Shown: in pieces, positions 20,858 to 30,381 of the stretch | How positions within the stretch are numbered: position 1 is the first letter of the stretch | How the letters are laid out: every line of letters starts with the position of its first letter | NCBI RefSeq assembly: GCF_033110965.1 | Contig: NZ_CP137003.1 | Span: 2,604,001-2,668,000 of the forward strand | Source of the DNA: Raineyella sp. LH-20 | GTDB taxonomy: Bacteria > Actinomycetota > Actinomycetes > Propionibacteriales > Propionibacteriaceae | DNA: 64,000 nt | Direction of reading: 5' to 3' | Translations under genes and position numbers: made by a program | Notes under the pieces: model-generated | What the model was told of the DNA's origin: nothing | Databases searched by the model: none | Seen by the model: only the letters and a program-made list of their open reading frames with translations

Positions 20858-21082
20858 TCAGAGGCTGCCGAAACCGACCGGACGGGCGTTCGGCTGCCCG
20901 ATCTCGACGTACGCGACGGCGTCGGCCGGGATCAGCACCTGGCGACCGTGGGTGTCGGTCAGGGACAGCAGGGTGCCGTCCGCGAGGGCCTTCTCGTACG
21001 TCGCCCGGAACGCGTCGACCGTCTGGTCGAGGTCGACGACGACCTCGCGGGCAAGATTCTTGACGCCGATCTTGATCTCCAC
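20858..21082 (-). CDS. DUF3107 domain protein
   Basis: A 74-residue protein covering the whole DUF3107 domain: MEIKIGVKNLAREVVVDLD, a helix with FRATYEKALADGTLLSLTD, GRQVLIPADAVAYVEIG and a C-terminal RPVGFGSL. It is a small cytoplasmic actinobacterial protein of unknown function, the equivalent of the mycobacterial gene near rhlE and adnAB. GTG start at 21082 with GAGAGG eight bases upstream. It is divergent from adnA and upstream of the RNA helicase on the same strand. Confidence 0.88.
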   Translation of the reverse strand: MEIKIGVKNLAREVVVDLDQTVDAFRATYEKALADGTLLSLTDTHGRQVLIPADAVAYVEIGQPNARPVGFGSL

Positions 21083-21210
21083 CGGTGTGCCTCTCTGCTC
21101 GGATGTGGCTGCCCTCCACCGTGCCACACCGGGGCGTCCGGGACGAAAGCCGTTCGCTGTCGGCGGAGTCTGCACCCGCCGGCACCGCGCACGGGCGGGT
21201 CGGCCGGGCA

Positions 21211-21233
21211 ATGTCAGTGGCCTCTGCTGGGAT
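21211..21233 (+). promoter_or_regulatory. RecA-NDp/PafBC-type damage promoter of adnAB
   Basis: ATGTCAGTG (21211-21219) matches the RecA-independent damage motif TTGTCRGTG at eight of nine positions. An exact 8-base spacer separates it from TGGGAT, a near match to TANNNT. Transcription would start seven bases later, on the G of the adnA GTG at 21240. Confidence 0.65.
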
Positions 21234-21239
21234 GAGCAC

Positions 21240-24200
21240 GTGGACGCAAGTGGACCGGCGAACGTGATCGCACCCGCGCAGGGACAGGCATCGTGGGTGA
21301 CCCCGGCGCCTCCCGACGCGGCCGGTCGAGTGGACGCCGGACCGGTCCTCGATCCGGCACAGCAGGTGCTGGTCGAGCACCGGCGCGGACCTCTCCTCGT
21401 GCTCGGCGCCGCCGGGACCGGCAAGACGACGGCGCTGGTCGAGGCGGCGGTCGCGGACGTCCGTGACCGCGGGATCGCGCCGGAGCGTGTCCTGGTGCTC
21501 ACCTTCTCGCGTGCTGCCGCGCGGGGTCTCGCCGAGCGGATCGCCGAGCGGCTCGGCGAGACCGGGGCGGCTGTGCCGGTCCTCAGCATTCACGGCCTGT
21601 GTCACGCCCTGTGGGCCGAAGCACACCGTGACGATCCCTGGCGGGTGCTGACCGCGCCGGAGCAGGAACTGCGACTGCGGGAGGTGCTGGAGGGATCGTC
21701 CGCGCCGTGGCCCGAGGACGTCCGAGCGGCGGTCGGCACCCGGGTCTTCGCCCGCGAGCTGCGCGATCTGGTGGCCCGGGCCCGCCAGCTCGGTCTGGAC
21801 CCCGCCGACATCGCCGGGCTCGGGAGGGCCGACGACAGGCCCGCGTGGGTGCGGGCCGCGGGTCTGTTCGAGGAGTACCTCGACGTGCTCGATGCCGAAC
21901 GAGTGCTCGACTACGACGAACTGGTGCACCGGGTGCGGATCCTGCTGGCCGATCCGCGGTCCGGGGACGCCCTGCGGGAACGCTGGGACCATGTGCTCGT
22001 CGACGACCTGCAGGATGCGGTGCCCGCCCATGCGGCACTGCTGCGCGACCTGGTGCCGGCCGGGTCGTCGGCCGGTTTGCTGGTGACGGCGGATCCGGAT
22101 CGCGCGGTGTATTCCTTCCGCGGTGCCGACGGCAGCGTAGTCGCGCGTTTCCCCAGCGCTCATGCCGATGCCGAGGGACGGCCTGCGCCGGTGCACGTCC
22201 TGGGCACCGACCACCGACGCGGTGACCTGCTCACCCGAGTGGTGCACGCGCCGATGTCTCGTCGGCCGCGGCCGGTGACGCTGCCGGACTGGCGGGATCC
22301 GGTCCCGGGACGGCGACCGGCGGGCATGGCGAGGCTCCTGCTGTGCGCGGACGATCGGCAGGAGGCGCAGACGGTGGCGCAGGTGCTGTTCGCGGCCCAC
22401 GAGGAGCGCGGGGTCTGCTGGCACCGGATGGCTGTCGTGGTGCGCTCCCGCGGGACCGAGGAGGCGCTGCTGCGCCGCCGGTTGGTCAGGGCCGGGATCC
22501 CGGTGGCGGTGGCCGACGACACGCCCTTGATCGACGAGCCGGCCGTCCGGGTGCTACTGGAGGTCCTGACGGCGGCGCTAGGCGCCGAAGAGGTCGCGAC
22601 GGAGACGGTGGAGCGGTTGGCTCTCGGCCCACTGGGTGCCCTCGATCCACTGGACCTGCGCCGGCATCGGCGGCTGGTGGCCTCCTCCGTGCCGGCCGAG
22701 CCGCCGGTCGGCCTGCTCCGCGTGCAACGGCGGTTGGATGCGGTCCGCGATGCGGTCCGGGTGACCCGGGAGGCGATCGCGACCGCGGGCAGCGCCGAGG
22801 AGGTGCTCTGGGCGGCCTGGCAGGCCACCGACTGGCCGCAGCGGCTCCGGAAGACGGCGCTCGGCGGCGGGCCGGACGCCCGACGGGCGGATCGCGACCT
22901 CGACGCGGTGCTGACGCTGTTCGATTTCGCCGCGCGCAGCGGCGCCCGGCGCGGCAGGGGAGCCGCCGAGGACCTGGTCGAGGAGGTGCGTCACCAGGAG
23001 ATCGCCGTCGACGCACGGATGACCCGGCGGTTCCAGCCGGACGCCGTGGAGGTCCTCACGCCGCATCGGTGCGCGGGTCGGGAGTGGGACCTCGTCGTGG
23101 TGGCCGGGGTGCAGGAGGGGGTCTGGCCCGCCCAGCGACGGAGTCGGTCGTTGTTGGGGGCCGACCGGTTGGGTCCGGAGGGGCTGATCCCGCCGATGAC
23201 CGCCGGTGAGGTGCTGGCCGAGGAGCGCCGGCTGTTCCACCTGGCCTGCTCCCGGACGCGCGACGCACTGGTGGTCACCGGTGTCGCGGACGACGGGGAG
23301 GCCGGGCCGCCGTCCCGCTTCCTCGCCGAACTCGGTCTGGAGGCGACCGCGCCGGATCCGGACCGCGGGCCGTCGCCGAGCGCCGCCTCGCTGGTCGGTG
23401 AGCTGCGGTCGGTGGGGGCTGACCCGTCGCAGAGCCCTCTGGTGCGTGACCAGGCCGCGGCGGCACTGGCCCGCCTCGCCGACCAGTTGCCGTCGGCGGC
23501 GCCCCGCACCTGGTGGGCGGCACGGGAGACGACCCACCGGGCGGAGCCGATGGTCGCCCCCGACCAGCCGGTCGTGCTCTCACCGAGCGGCGTGGATGCT
23601 CTGCGCCGCTGCCCGCGGCGATGGTTCCTCGAGCGACGGGGCGGGGCGACGGGGACGACCGGCGAGGCGGCGGCGGTCGGCACCCTGGTCCACGAACTCG
23701 CCCGGCGGGTAAGCCAGCGGGAGATCGCACCGGGACAGCTGCGCGACGCGTTCGACGAGGCATGGGCGGCCATCACGGCGGGCCCGGCCTGGCGACAGGA
23801 CGCCCGTCGCGAGCGGGTGTGGAGCATGGTGGAGGCCTGGCGGTCCTGGGACGCCGGCCGGCCGGAGGGCACCCTGGTCGGGGTCGAAGCCGGCTTCCGC
23901 TGCGACCTGCCGGTCGAGCTCCCCGACGGGCGCTCCGACCGGGTCGAGGTGCACGGCAAGGTGGACCGCCTGGAGATGATCGACGGCCGCCCAGTCGTCG
24001 TGGACTACAAGACCGGGCGCAAGGCCACCGCCGGCCAGGTCGCGACACTGGGACAGCTGGGCGTCTACCAGCTGGCGGTCCGGGCGGGGGCCTTCGACGA
24101 GCTGACCGGCGGGGCGCACCATCGACCCGGTGCCGCCCTCGCGGTGTACCTCGACGCAGGAGCCGGCGATCCCAGAGCGGCCACCCTGAGCCAACCTTCG

Positions 24201-24392
24201 CTCGACGACGTCCCCGTCCCGGAGAAGCTCCCTGACGGCCTCGACCTGGGCACCGCGCCGGACTGGGCCACGGCGGCGGTGGCGGAGGCGGTGCGGATCG
24301 TACGGGACGAGGACTTCCGGGCTCGTCACGGAGCGCACTGCCGGGGCTGCCCGTTCAGCGCCGAATGCCCCCCGAGAGGAGCCCGGCGATGA
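21240..24392 (+). CDS. adnA: AdnA-type helicase-nuclease subunit
   Basis: A 1050-residue protein with an N-terminal UvrD-like SF1 helicase and a C-terminal RecB-family nuclease. Walker A GAAGTGKTT is at residues 56-64 and motif II is VLVDDLQDA, with Asp-Asp in place of the usual Asp-Glu. The nuclease has the D-x-K core at Asp922-Tyr923-Lys924. Cysteines 791, 1034, 1037 and 1043 are spaced as in the iron-sulfur cluster of AddB/AdnA-type nucleases. AdnAB is the actinobacterial end-resection motor-nuclease for double-strand breaks. GTG at 21240 is chosen for length agreement and promoter position; the open frame upstream is not family-like. It overlaps adnB (ATGA). Confidence 0.9.
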   Translation: MDASGPANVIAPAQGQASWVTPAPPDAAGRVDAGPVLDPAQQVLVEHRRGPLLVLGAAGTGKTTALVEAAVADVRDRGIAPERVLVLTFSRAAARGLAERIAERLGETGAAVPVLSIHGLCHALWAEAHRDDPWRVLTAPEQELRLREVLEGSSAPWPEDVRAAVGTRVFARELRDLVARARQLGLDPADIAGLGRADDRPAWVRAAGLFEEYLDVLDAERVLDYDELVHRVRILLADPRSGDALRERWDHVLVDDLQDAVPAHAALLRDLVPAGSSAGLLVTADPDRAVYSFRGADGSVVARFPSAHADAEGRPAPVHVLGTDHRRGDLLTRVVHAPMSRRPRPVTLPDWRDPVPGRRPAGMARLLLCADDRQEAQTVAQVLFAAHEERGVCWHRMAVVVRSRGTEEALLRRRLVRAGIPVAVADDTPLIDEPAVRVLLEVLTAALGAEEVATETVERLALGPLGALDPLDLRRHRRLVASSVPAEPPVGLLRVQRRLDAVRDAVRVTREAIATAGSAEEVLWAAWQATDWPQRLRKTALGGGPDARRADRDLDAVLTLFDFAARSGARRGRGAAEDLVEEVRHQEIAVDARMTRRFQPDAVEVLTPHRCAGREWDLVVVAGVQEGVWPAQRRSRSLLGADRLGPEGLIPPMTAGEVLAEERRLFHLACSRTRDALVVTGVADDGEAGPPSRFLAELGLEATAPDPDRGPSPSAASLVGELRSVGADPSQSPLVRDQAAAALARLADQLPSAAPRTWWAARETTHRAEPMVAPDQPVVLSPSGVDALRRCPRRWFLERRGGATGTTGEAAAVGTLVHELARRVSQREIAPGQLRDAFDEAWAAITAGPAWRQDARRERVWSMVEAWRSWDAGRPEGTLVGVEAGFRCDLPVELPDGRSDRVEVHGKVDRLEMIDGRPVVVDYKTGRKATAGQVATLGQLGVYQLAVRAGAFDELTGGAHHRPGAALAVYLDAGAGDPRAATLSQPSLDDVPVPEKLPDGLDLGTAPDWATAAVAEAVRIVRDEDFRARHGAHCRGCPFSAECPPRGARR

Positions 24393-27300
24393 CGACGGTC
24401 GACGGTCCGGCCCTGTGTCGGCTGGTCGGCATCCCGTTCTCAGCCGAGCAACTCGCGGCGATCACCGCGCCGCTCGAGCCCGGGGTGATCATCGCTGGGG
24501 CCGGCACCGGCAAGACGACGGTGATGGCGGCACGGGTCGTCTGGCTGGTCGCATCCGGTCTGGTCCGGCCGGAACAGGTCCTCGGCCTGACCTTCACCCG
24601 GCGGGCCGCCCGGGAGCTGGGGAATCGGATCCGGGCCTCCCTGGAGGGCGCCGGCCTGCTCGGGACGGCCGAGGAGTCCGGCGGGCCGACGGTGGCGACG
24701 TACGACGCATTCGCCGGGACGCTGTGCGCCGAGCACGGGCCTCGGCTCGGGGTGGAAGGCGACCTTCGCCTGGTCGACGACGCGGAGCTCCATGCCCTGG
24801 CGGACCGGGTGGTCGCCGAGGGCCGGGTCGCCGCGCCGGGGCTCGCCGACCTGTCAGTGGCCACCGTCGTCGAACGGGTGGTGGCGCTGAGCGGGGAGAT
24901 GCTCGCGAACGGTGTGACGATCGAGCGGCTCCTCGACCAGTGCCGCGCCTTCCGGGCCGAGCTCGAGGAGGTGCCGCTGTATCGGGGCAAGCCGTACAAG
25001 GACGTGGTCGACGCCCTCGGGGTGGATCGGGCCCGACGGGAGCTGGTCGGCTTCGTCGGCGACCTGTGGGCGGCGAAGGCCCGCGACGGGGTGGTCGAGT
25101 TCGCCGACCGTACGGCACTGGCCGCCCGGTTGGCGACCGAGGTGGCCGGAGTCGGCCGCGGGCTGCGCGAGGAGTTCCGGGTGGTGCTGCTGGACGAGTA
25201 TCAGGACACCTCCGCGGCGCAGACCAGCATGTTGGCCGGCCTGTTCTCGGGCCCCGACCCTGCCCACGGGCGGGGATTCCCGGTCACCGCCGTCGGCGAC
25301 CCCCTGCAGGCCATCTATGAGTGGCGCGGGGCGGCGGTCGGCACCATCGCCGGGTTCCCCGGCCGATTCCCGGCCGCCGACGGCACTCCGGCACGACACT
25401 TCACGCTGCGGACGAACCGCCGCTCCGGCCATGCGATCCTGGCGGTCGCCAACGAGGTGTCGGCGCCGCTGCGCGCCACGGGCGGACCGGCCTGCCCCGA
25501 GGCGTTGATCGGACCGGACCGGGCTGCGCCGGGGGAGGTCACCGTTCATCGGGCGCTCAGCTGGGACGATGAGCTGGACCACATCGTCCGTACGCTCCTG
25601 GAGGAGCACCAGCGGGGGGTCGGCTGGGCCGACATCGCGGTGCTGGGGCGCCGTCGGGCCGATCTCGCCGTGCTGCACCGCGTCCTGGACGACGCCGGCA
25701 TCCCGTCGGTGCTCGTCGGGCTGGGGGGTCTGCTGGAGTTGCCGGAATGCGGTCAGGTGATCGCCGTGTTGCGGCTGCTGCACGACGTCACCGACAATCT
25801 GTCCGCGGTGACCGTGCTCGCCGGTCCCCGCTGGCGCCTCGGGTCCCGCGACCTGGCCGCACTGGCGCACCGTGCGGCGCTGCTGGCCGGGGAGGGTCAG
25901 GATCCGTGTCTGCTGGACGCCGTCGATGACCCGGGTCCCGCGGGACTGTCCGCCGAGGCCCGGGCACGGGTGGCGGTGCTCTCCGCGGAGTTGGCGCGGC
26001 TGCGGGCCCACGCCGGGGATCCGATCAGCGAATTGGTCGCCCGGGTGGTCCGTGCCCTCGGGATCGTCCCGGAACTGCTGGCCGGTCGGGGCAGCGATGG
26101 TGCCCGGCAGGTGGACGCCCTGATCGAGGCCGTCGAGGAGTACGGCTCGCGGCGAGCCTCGGCCGGGCTGGCCGGTCTGCTGGCCTGGTTCGACGCCGAG
26201 ATCCGGGTCGGGCGGGGCATGGAGCAGTCCCCACCGCCGGCCCAGGACGCCGTCACGCTGCTCACCGTGCACGCGTCGAAGGGGCTGGAGTGGGACGTGG
26301 TGCTGCTGCCCGCCGTGGTCGACGGTGTCTTCCCCAGCACACCGACGCCGGCTGACTGGACCCGCTCGGCGCAGGTGCTGCCGTTCGAACTGCGCGGGGA
26401 TGCCGACGGCCTGCCGCACCCGGTCGAGATGACCCGGACGGGCTTGAAGGAATGGCGCGACGAACTCAAGGATCTCGCCCGCGACGGCGAACGACGGCTC
26501 GGCTACGTCGCGGTGTCGCGGGCCCGTCACCGGCTGCACGTCTCGGGTCATCGCTGGCACCCGGACGCCGTGACCGAACGCCGCGAGTCGCCGTTTCTTC
26601 GGGCCGCCCGTACCGCGCTGGGACAACCGGACGACGCGCCGGAGGACACGGCGGCGGCCAACCCGTACGCCGAGCGCGGTGCGGACGACCTCGGCGCGGG
26701 GCGGGCGGTCCCTCCGGGCAGCGCCGCGCCGGATCCTGGTGATCCGGGTGCCGCGGTCGCTCCCGGCTGGTCCGGTGCGAGTGCCGGTGACACCGTTCCG
26801 GAGGCTGTCCGCGACCTCGCCCTGGCGGTGGACCGCTGGCGGGGAGTCCTCGCCGACGGCGGCCGACCCGCCCCGCCACCGGAGGCCGACAGCGCCGCCC
26901 GGGCCGAGCGGTGGCGTCGCGACGGGGACCGGATCATCGCCCGGTTGCGGGCACGGCCCTCACCGGTCGATGTGGAAGGTCCCGGCCGGCTCTCGGTGAC
27001 GGAGATCGTCCGCGGCATCGCCGACCCGGAGGCGCTGCGCGAGCAGGTGCGCCGCCCGATGCCCGTCCAGCCGTCACGGCGGGCGACGCTGGGCACCCGC
27101 TTCCATGCCTGGGTGGAGGAGCGGTTCCGCCACCAGGGCACCCTCGACATGCAGTTCGAGGAGGCGGAGGGGATCGCCGTCGGCCGTCAGCGGTCCGAGG
27201 CCGACGATGCGATGCTGGCCGAGTTCGACCTGCTGTGCCGAGCGTTCCGGGCGGGCCGGTTCGCCGACCGCCAGCCGCTGGCCCTCGAGTTGCCGTTCGC

Positions 27301-27604
27301 CCTGTCGCTGGGCGGACGGCTGGTGCGCGGCCGGATCGACGCCGTCTACCGCCAGCCTGCGGGGGCGGACACCGACTACCTGGTGGTCGATTGGAAGACC
27401 CACCGCGGCGGCACGGCCGATCCGCTTCAGCTGGCTCTCTACCGGCTGGCGGTGGCCAGGGTGTACGGCGTGGAGGTGGACCGGATCGCCGCCGGCTTCT
27501 ACTACGTCCGCCGCGACCGGTTCGACCTCGCCGAGGACCTGCCCACCGTCGACGAGCTGGTCGCCGACGTGGCCCGGCTCACTGCTGTGCTGGGCCGGGA
27601 ATAG
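24389..27604 (+). CDS. adnB: AdnB-type helicase-nuclease subunit
   Basis: A 1071-residue partner of AdnA. The SF1 helicase has GAGTGKTTV (Lys42), VVLLDEYQDTSAAQ, GDPLQAIYEWRGA, LTVHASKGLEWDVV and RLGYVAVSRARHRL, so the motor looks fully active. In the mycobacterial complex AdnB is the lead motor. The C-terminal RecB-type nuclease has Asp1001-Trp1002-Lys1003. The iron-sulfur cysteines of AdnA are absent. ATG at 24389 follows AGAGGAG by seven bases and overlaps the adnA stop, giving coupled translation and equal stoichiometry. An in-frame ATG at 24365 inside adnA is less likely. Confidence 0.9.
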   Translation: MTTVDGPALCRLVGIPFSAEQLAAITAPLEPGVIIAGAGTGKTTVMAARVVWLVASGLVRPEQVLGLTFTRRAARELGNRIRASLEGAGLLGTAEESGGPTVATYDAFAGTLCAEHGPRLGVEGDLRLVDDAELHALADRVVAEGRVAAPGLADLSVATVVERVVALSGEMLANGVTIERLLDQCRAFRAELEEVPLYRGKPYKDVVDALGVDRARRELVGFVGDLWAAKARDGVVEFADRTALAARLATEVAGVGRGLREEFRVVLLDEYQDTSAAQTSMLAGLFSGPDPAHGRGFPVTAVGDPLQAIYEWRGAAVGTIAGFPGRFPAADGTPARHFTLRTNRRSGHAILAVANEVSAPLRATGGPACPEALIGPDRAAPGEVTVHRALSWDDELDHIVRTLLEEHQRGVGWADIAVLGRRRADLAVLHRVLDDAGIPSVLVGLGGLLELPECGQVIAVLRLLHDVTDNLSAVTVLAGPRWRLGSRDLAALAHRAALLAGEGQDPCLLDAVDDPGPAGLSAEARARVAVLSAELARLRAHAGDPISELVARVVRALGIVPELLAGRGSDGARQVDALIEAVEEYGSRRASAGLAGLLAWFDAEIRVGRGMEQSPPPAQDAVTLLTVHASKGLEWDVVLLPAVVDGVFPSTPTPADWTRSAQVLPFELRGDADGLPHPVEMTRTGLKEWRDELKDLARDGERRLGYVAVSRARHRLHVSGHRWHPDAVTERRESPFLRAARTALGQPDDAPEDTAAANPYAERGADDLGAGRAVPPGSAAPDPGDPGAAVAPGWSGASAGDTVPEAVRDLALAVDRWRGVLADGGRPAPPPEADSAARAERWRRDGDRIIARLRARPSPVDVEGPGRLSVTEIVRGIADPEALREQVRRPMPVQPSRRATLGTRFHAWVEERFRHQGTLDMQFEEAEGIAVGRQRSEADDAMLAEFDLLCRAFRAGRFADRQPLALELPFALSLGGRLVRGRIDAVYRQPAGADTDYLVVDWKTHRGGTADPLQLALYRLAVARVYGVEVDRIAAGFYYVRRDRFDLAEDLPTVDELVADVARLTAVLGRE

Positions 27605-27607
27605 GCT
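27602..27607 (+). promoter_or_regulatory. -10 element of nudC, leaderless
   Basis: TAGGCT overlaps the adnB stop codon and ends six bases before the nudC GTG. nudC can therefore be expressed from its own promoter, separately from adnAB. Confidence 0.4.
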
Positions 27608-27613
27608 GGCGCC

Positions 27614-28474
27614 GTGATGGACTGGTCGGTGGCGAGCATGTTGGACCGCAGCGAGGAGCATCGGGACGACGCCGGGTGGGTGCACCGGCAGTGGCGCTCG
27701 TCGGACGCGCTGCTGCTGCCGGTCGGCCCGGGCGGACGGCTTCCCGTCGCGCCGGGACCCGCCCTGCGCTACGCGGCGACCGCCGGTGATCTGGATCCGG
27801 CCACCACCCATCTGCTCGGCGTGCTGGACGGCCATGCGGTGTTCTGCCGGGTCGTCGACGAGGTGACCGGCGAGACGGCGATCGTCCGCGAGATCGGCCA
27901 CCGACTCGCCGAGGGCCAGGCCGAGGTGGCGTTCTGTGCCACCTCGCTGGCCAACTGGCATCGGATCGAGCCGCGCTGCGCCGCTTGCGGTGCCCTCACC
28001 GAGCCGCGCCGCGCCGGACTGATGCGGCACTGCCCGGCGTGCGGCCGCGACACCTGGCCACGGACCGACCCGGCCGTCATCGTCGCGGTGACGAACACCG
28101 ACGACGAGATCCTGCTGGCCCACCAGCCGGTCTGGGCGGCGGGCCGGGTCTCGGTGCTGGCCGGGTTCGTCGAGACCGGGGAGTCCCTGGAGCAGGCGAT
28201 CCACCGCGAGATCCTCGAGGAGGCAGGCGTCCGGCTGGGCGAGGTGCGCTACGTCGCCAGCCAGCCGTGGCCCTTCCCGCGCTCCCTGATGCTCGGCTTC
28301 CGGGCCACCGCGGTGACCACCCGGATCACTGTCGACGCCGAGGAACTGGCCTGGGGACGTTGGTTCAGCCGGGCCGACGTCCGGGCGGGTCGGGCCGACG
28401 GCAGTCTGGTGCTCCCGCCGGGCTCCTCGATCGCCCGCCGGCTGATCGAGGACTGGCTCGGCGAGCAGGCCTGA
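27614..28474 (+). CDS. nudC: NAD-capped RNA / NADH pyrophosphatase NudC
   Basis: A 286-residue NudC. The zinc ribbon CAACG and CPACG is in the middle. The Nudix box follows: GFVETGESLEQ then AIHREILEEAGV, with the REIxEE metal ligands. The NADH-pyrophosphatase signature SQPWPFPRS comes after it. NudC cleaves NADH to NMNH and AMP and removes NAD caps from RNA. The start is the GTG at 27614; an ATG follows directly at 27617. It lies 10 bp after adnB, as in mycobacteria, and converges with recD. Confidence 0.95.
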   Translation: MMDWSVASMLDRSEEHRDDAGWVHRQWRSSDALLLPVGPGGRLPVAPGPALRYAATAGDLDPATTHLLGVLDGHAVFCRVVDEVTGETAIVREIGHRLAEGQAEVAFCATSLANWHRIEPRCAACGALTEPRRAGLMRHCPACGRDTWPRTDPAVIVAVTNTDDEILLAHQPVWAAGRVSVLAGFVETGESLEQAIHREILEEAGVRLGEVRYVASQPWPFPRSLMLGFRATAVTTRITVDAEELAWGRWFSRADVRAGRADGSLVLPPGSSIARRLIEDWLGEQA

Positions 28475-28482
28475 GCCGCGGG

Positions 28483-30381
28483 TCAGCGGTCTCCGTCCCG
28501 GCCGCCGGCCAGCCCCGACGCGCGGTTGGCCCGCCGGCAGACCGCCTCCCGCAGGGCGGCGCGGGTGCCGTACAGATGGACCGCCCCCGAGGCGCGGGTG
28601 ATCGCCGTGTAGAGCAGTTCGCGGGTGAGCAGCGCCGATCCCTCGTCGGGCAGGATCACCGAGACCTCGTCGAACTGGCTGCCCTGCGCCTTGTGGATGG
28701 TGCTGGCATACATCGGGACCAGTCCGGTGAGTTGCACCGGGGCGAGGAACCGTACGCTCCGCTCGTGCAGGTCGGCCAGCGCGAGCCGTCGGCCGGCCGG
28801 GGTGGCGACCACGGCGCCGACGTCCCCGTTGTAGACCTGCAGGGCCCTGTCGCGCCGGGTCACCAGGAGCGGCTCTCCGATCGCCGTTGTCTCCTCCCCG
28901 GCGCGTCCCAACCAGCCGCGGGCGATCCGGTTCCAGGTGGTCACCCCGGCCGGGCCGCGCCGATGGGCGCAGAGCAGGCGGTGACGATTCAGCTCCGCGA
29001 GCGTCTCCGCGGCGTCGCCCTGCTCGGCGAGGCGCTCCAGCTCCGACCCCCACGCCACCATCCGCTGCCGCAGGGTGGCGTACGCCGCATCCTCCGGGCC
29101 TCGCGAGACGGGGGTGAAGACGACGTTGTCACCCGGGCCCAGCCCGTCGATCAGGGTGTCGACACGGTCGGGATCGCCGTCCCGGATCGCCAGGGCGAGG
29201 TCGGCGATCCGGCCCTGGAACCGCCAGGTGTGACTCAGCCCCACCAGCCCGGGGCGGGCCAGGGCGGGTCGGTCGACCGGATCGACCAGGCTGTCCAGCA
29301 GCTCCCGGGTCGTCGTCGTGGCGCGTCCGGTCGGGTCCTGAGCGCGCACCAGGGCGCCGATGTCGGAGAACACCGCGCCGGCCTCCACCGAGGCGAGCTG
29401 GTCGGGGTCGCCGACGAGCAGCAGCCGGGCGTCCGGGCGGGTCGCCTCGAGCAGCCGCGCCATCAGCGACAGCGACACCATCGACATCTCGTCGACCACG
29501 ATCAGGTCGTACGGCAGCGGCATGGTGCGGTCGTGGGCGAAGCGCGTCGTGCTGTCGCGCCGCCAGCCCAGCAGGCTGTGCACCGTGGTGGCGTGCAGCC
29601 GGATGAGCCGCTGGACCACCGCCGGGTCGGCGTCGCCGACCGTGGCCAGGGCGTCCTTGATCGCCTCGCCCATCCGGGCGGCCGCCTTGCCGGTGGGGGC
29701 CGCCAGGCCGATGTGCAGGTCGGGTTCCAGCGTCGCGAGGACCACCAGGATCCGGGCAATGGTGGCGGTCTTGCCGGTGCCGGGGCCACCCTGCAGCACG
29801 CACAGCCGGGTCGCCACGGTCGTCGCGGCCGCCGCTCGCTGGTGGTCCGGCTCCCCGGGGGCCAGGCCGGTCGGTCCCTCGACCCGCGGGAACACCGCCC
29901 GCAGGGTGGCGGCGATCCGGTCCCGGTCCGCCCCGACCATCGGGGTGCTGCGGCGCAGGTCGACGTCGGCGCGGACCAGTTGCTCGTCGCGCCAGTAGCG
30001 ATCCAGATACAGGAGACTTCCCACCAGCCGTAGTGGTCGTCCGGGCGGCCCGTCGACACCGACGCTGACCAGCGGACTCGCCCGCAGGCAGGCCAGCCAG
30101 TCCGCCAGGTCCGGCCAGTCCAAGGCGGAGACGTCGACCGCGTTCTCGTCGCTCTCGAAGATCGCCTCCTTGACGCCGGCGAGGTCGATGCACACCGAGC
30201 CGGCGCGCACCGCACGGATCGCCAGGGCGATGGCCAGCGGCACCCGGGGGTCATCCGCTCCGCCGAGGAACGCCAGCTGCTGGGCGGCCTGGACATCGGC
30301 GAAGCCGAACACGCCGGCTGCGTCGAACGCGGCGACCAGTCCGGTCCCGATGACGCTGGTGGACCCCGTGGTGCTCGTCAT
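28483..30381 (-). CDS. recD: Exodeoxyribonuclease V subunit RecD
   Basis: A 632-residue RecD, the 5'-3' SF1B motor of RecBCD. It has Walker A GGPGTGKT at 198-205, APTGKAAARM (motif Ia), VVDEMSMVSLSLM (motif II), GDPDQLASVEAGAV (motif III) and the C-terminal YASTIHKAQGSQFDEV and LLYTAITRA motifs. The N-terminal domain is short, as in other RecD1 proteins. The ATG overlaps the recB stop by four bases, making it the last gene of the recC-recB-recD operon. It converges with nudC, with eight bases between stops. Confidence 0.94.
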   Translation of the reverse strand: MTSTTGSTSVIGTGLVAAFDAAGVFGFADVQAAQQLAFLGGADDPRVPLAIALAIRAVRAGSVCIDLAGVKEAIFESDENAVDVSALDWPDLADWLACLRASPLVSVGVDGPPGRPLRLVGSLLYLDRYWRDEQLVRADVDLRRSTPMVGADRDRIAATLRAVFPRVEGPTGLAPGEPDHQRAAAATTVATRLCVLQGGPGTGKTATIARILVVLATLEPDLHIGLAAPTGKAAARMGEAIKDALATVGDADPAVVQRLIRLHATTVHSLLGWRRDSTTRFAHDRTMPLPYDLIVVDEMSMVSLSLMARLLEATRPDARLLLVGDPDQLASVEAGAVFSDIGALVRAQDPTGRATTTTRELLDSLVDPVDRPALARPGLVGLSHTWRFQGRIADLALAIRDGDPDRVDTLIDGLGPGDNVVFTPVSRGPEDAAYATLRQRMVAWGSELERLAEQGDAAETLAELNRHRLLCAHRRGPAGVTTWNRIARGWLGRAGEETTAIGEPLLVTRRDRALQVYNGDVGAVVATPAGRRLALADLHERSVRFLAPVQLTGLVPMYASTIHKAQGSQFDEVSVILPDEGSALLTRELLYTAITRASGAVHLYGTRAALREAVCRRANRASGLAGGRDGDR

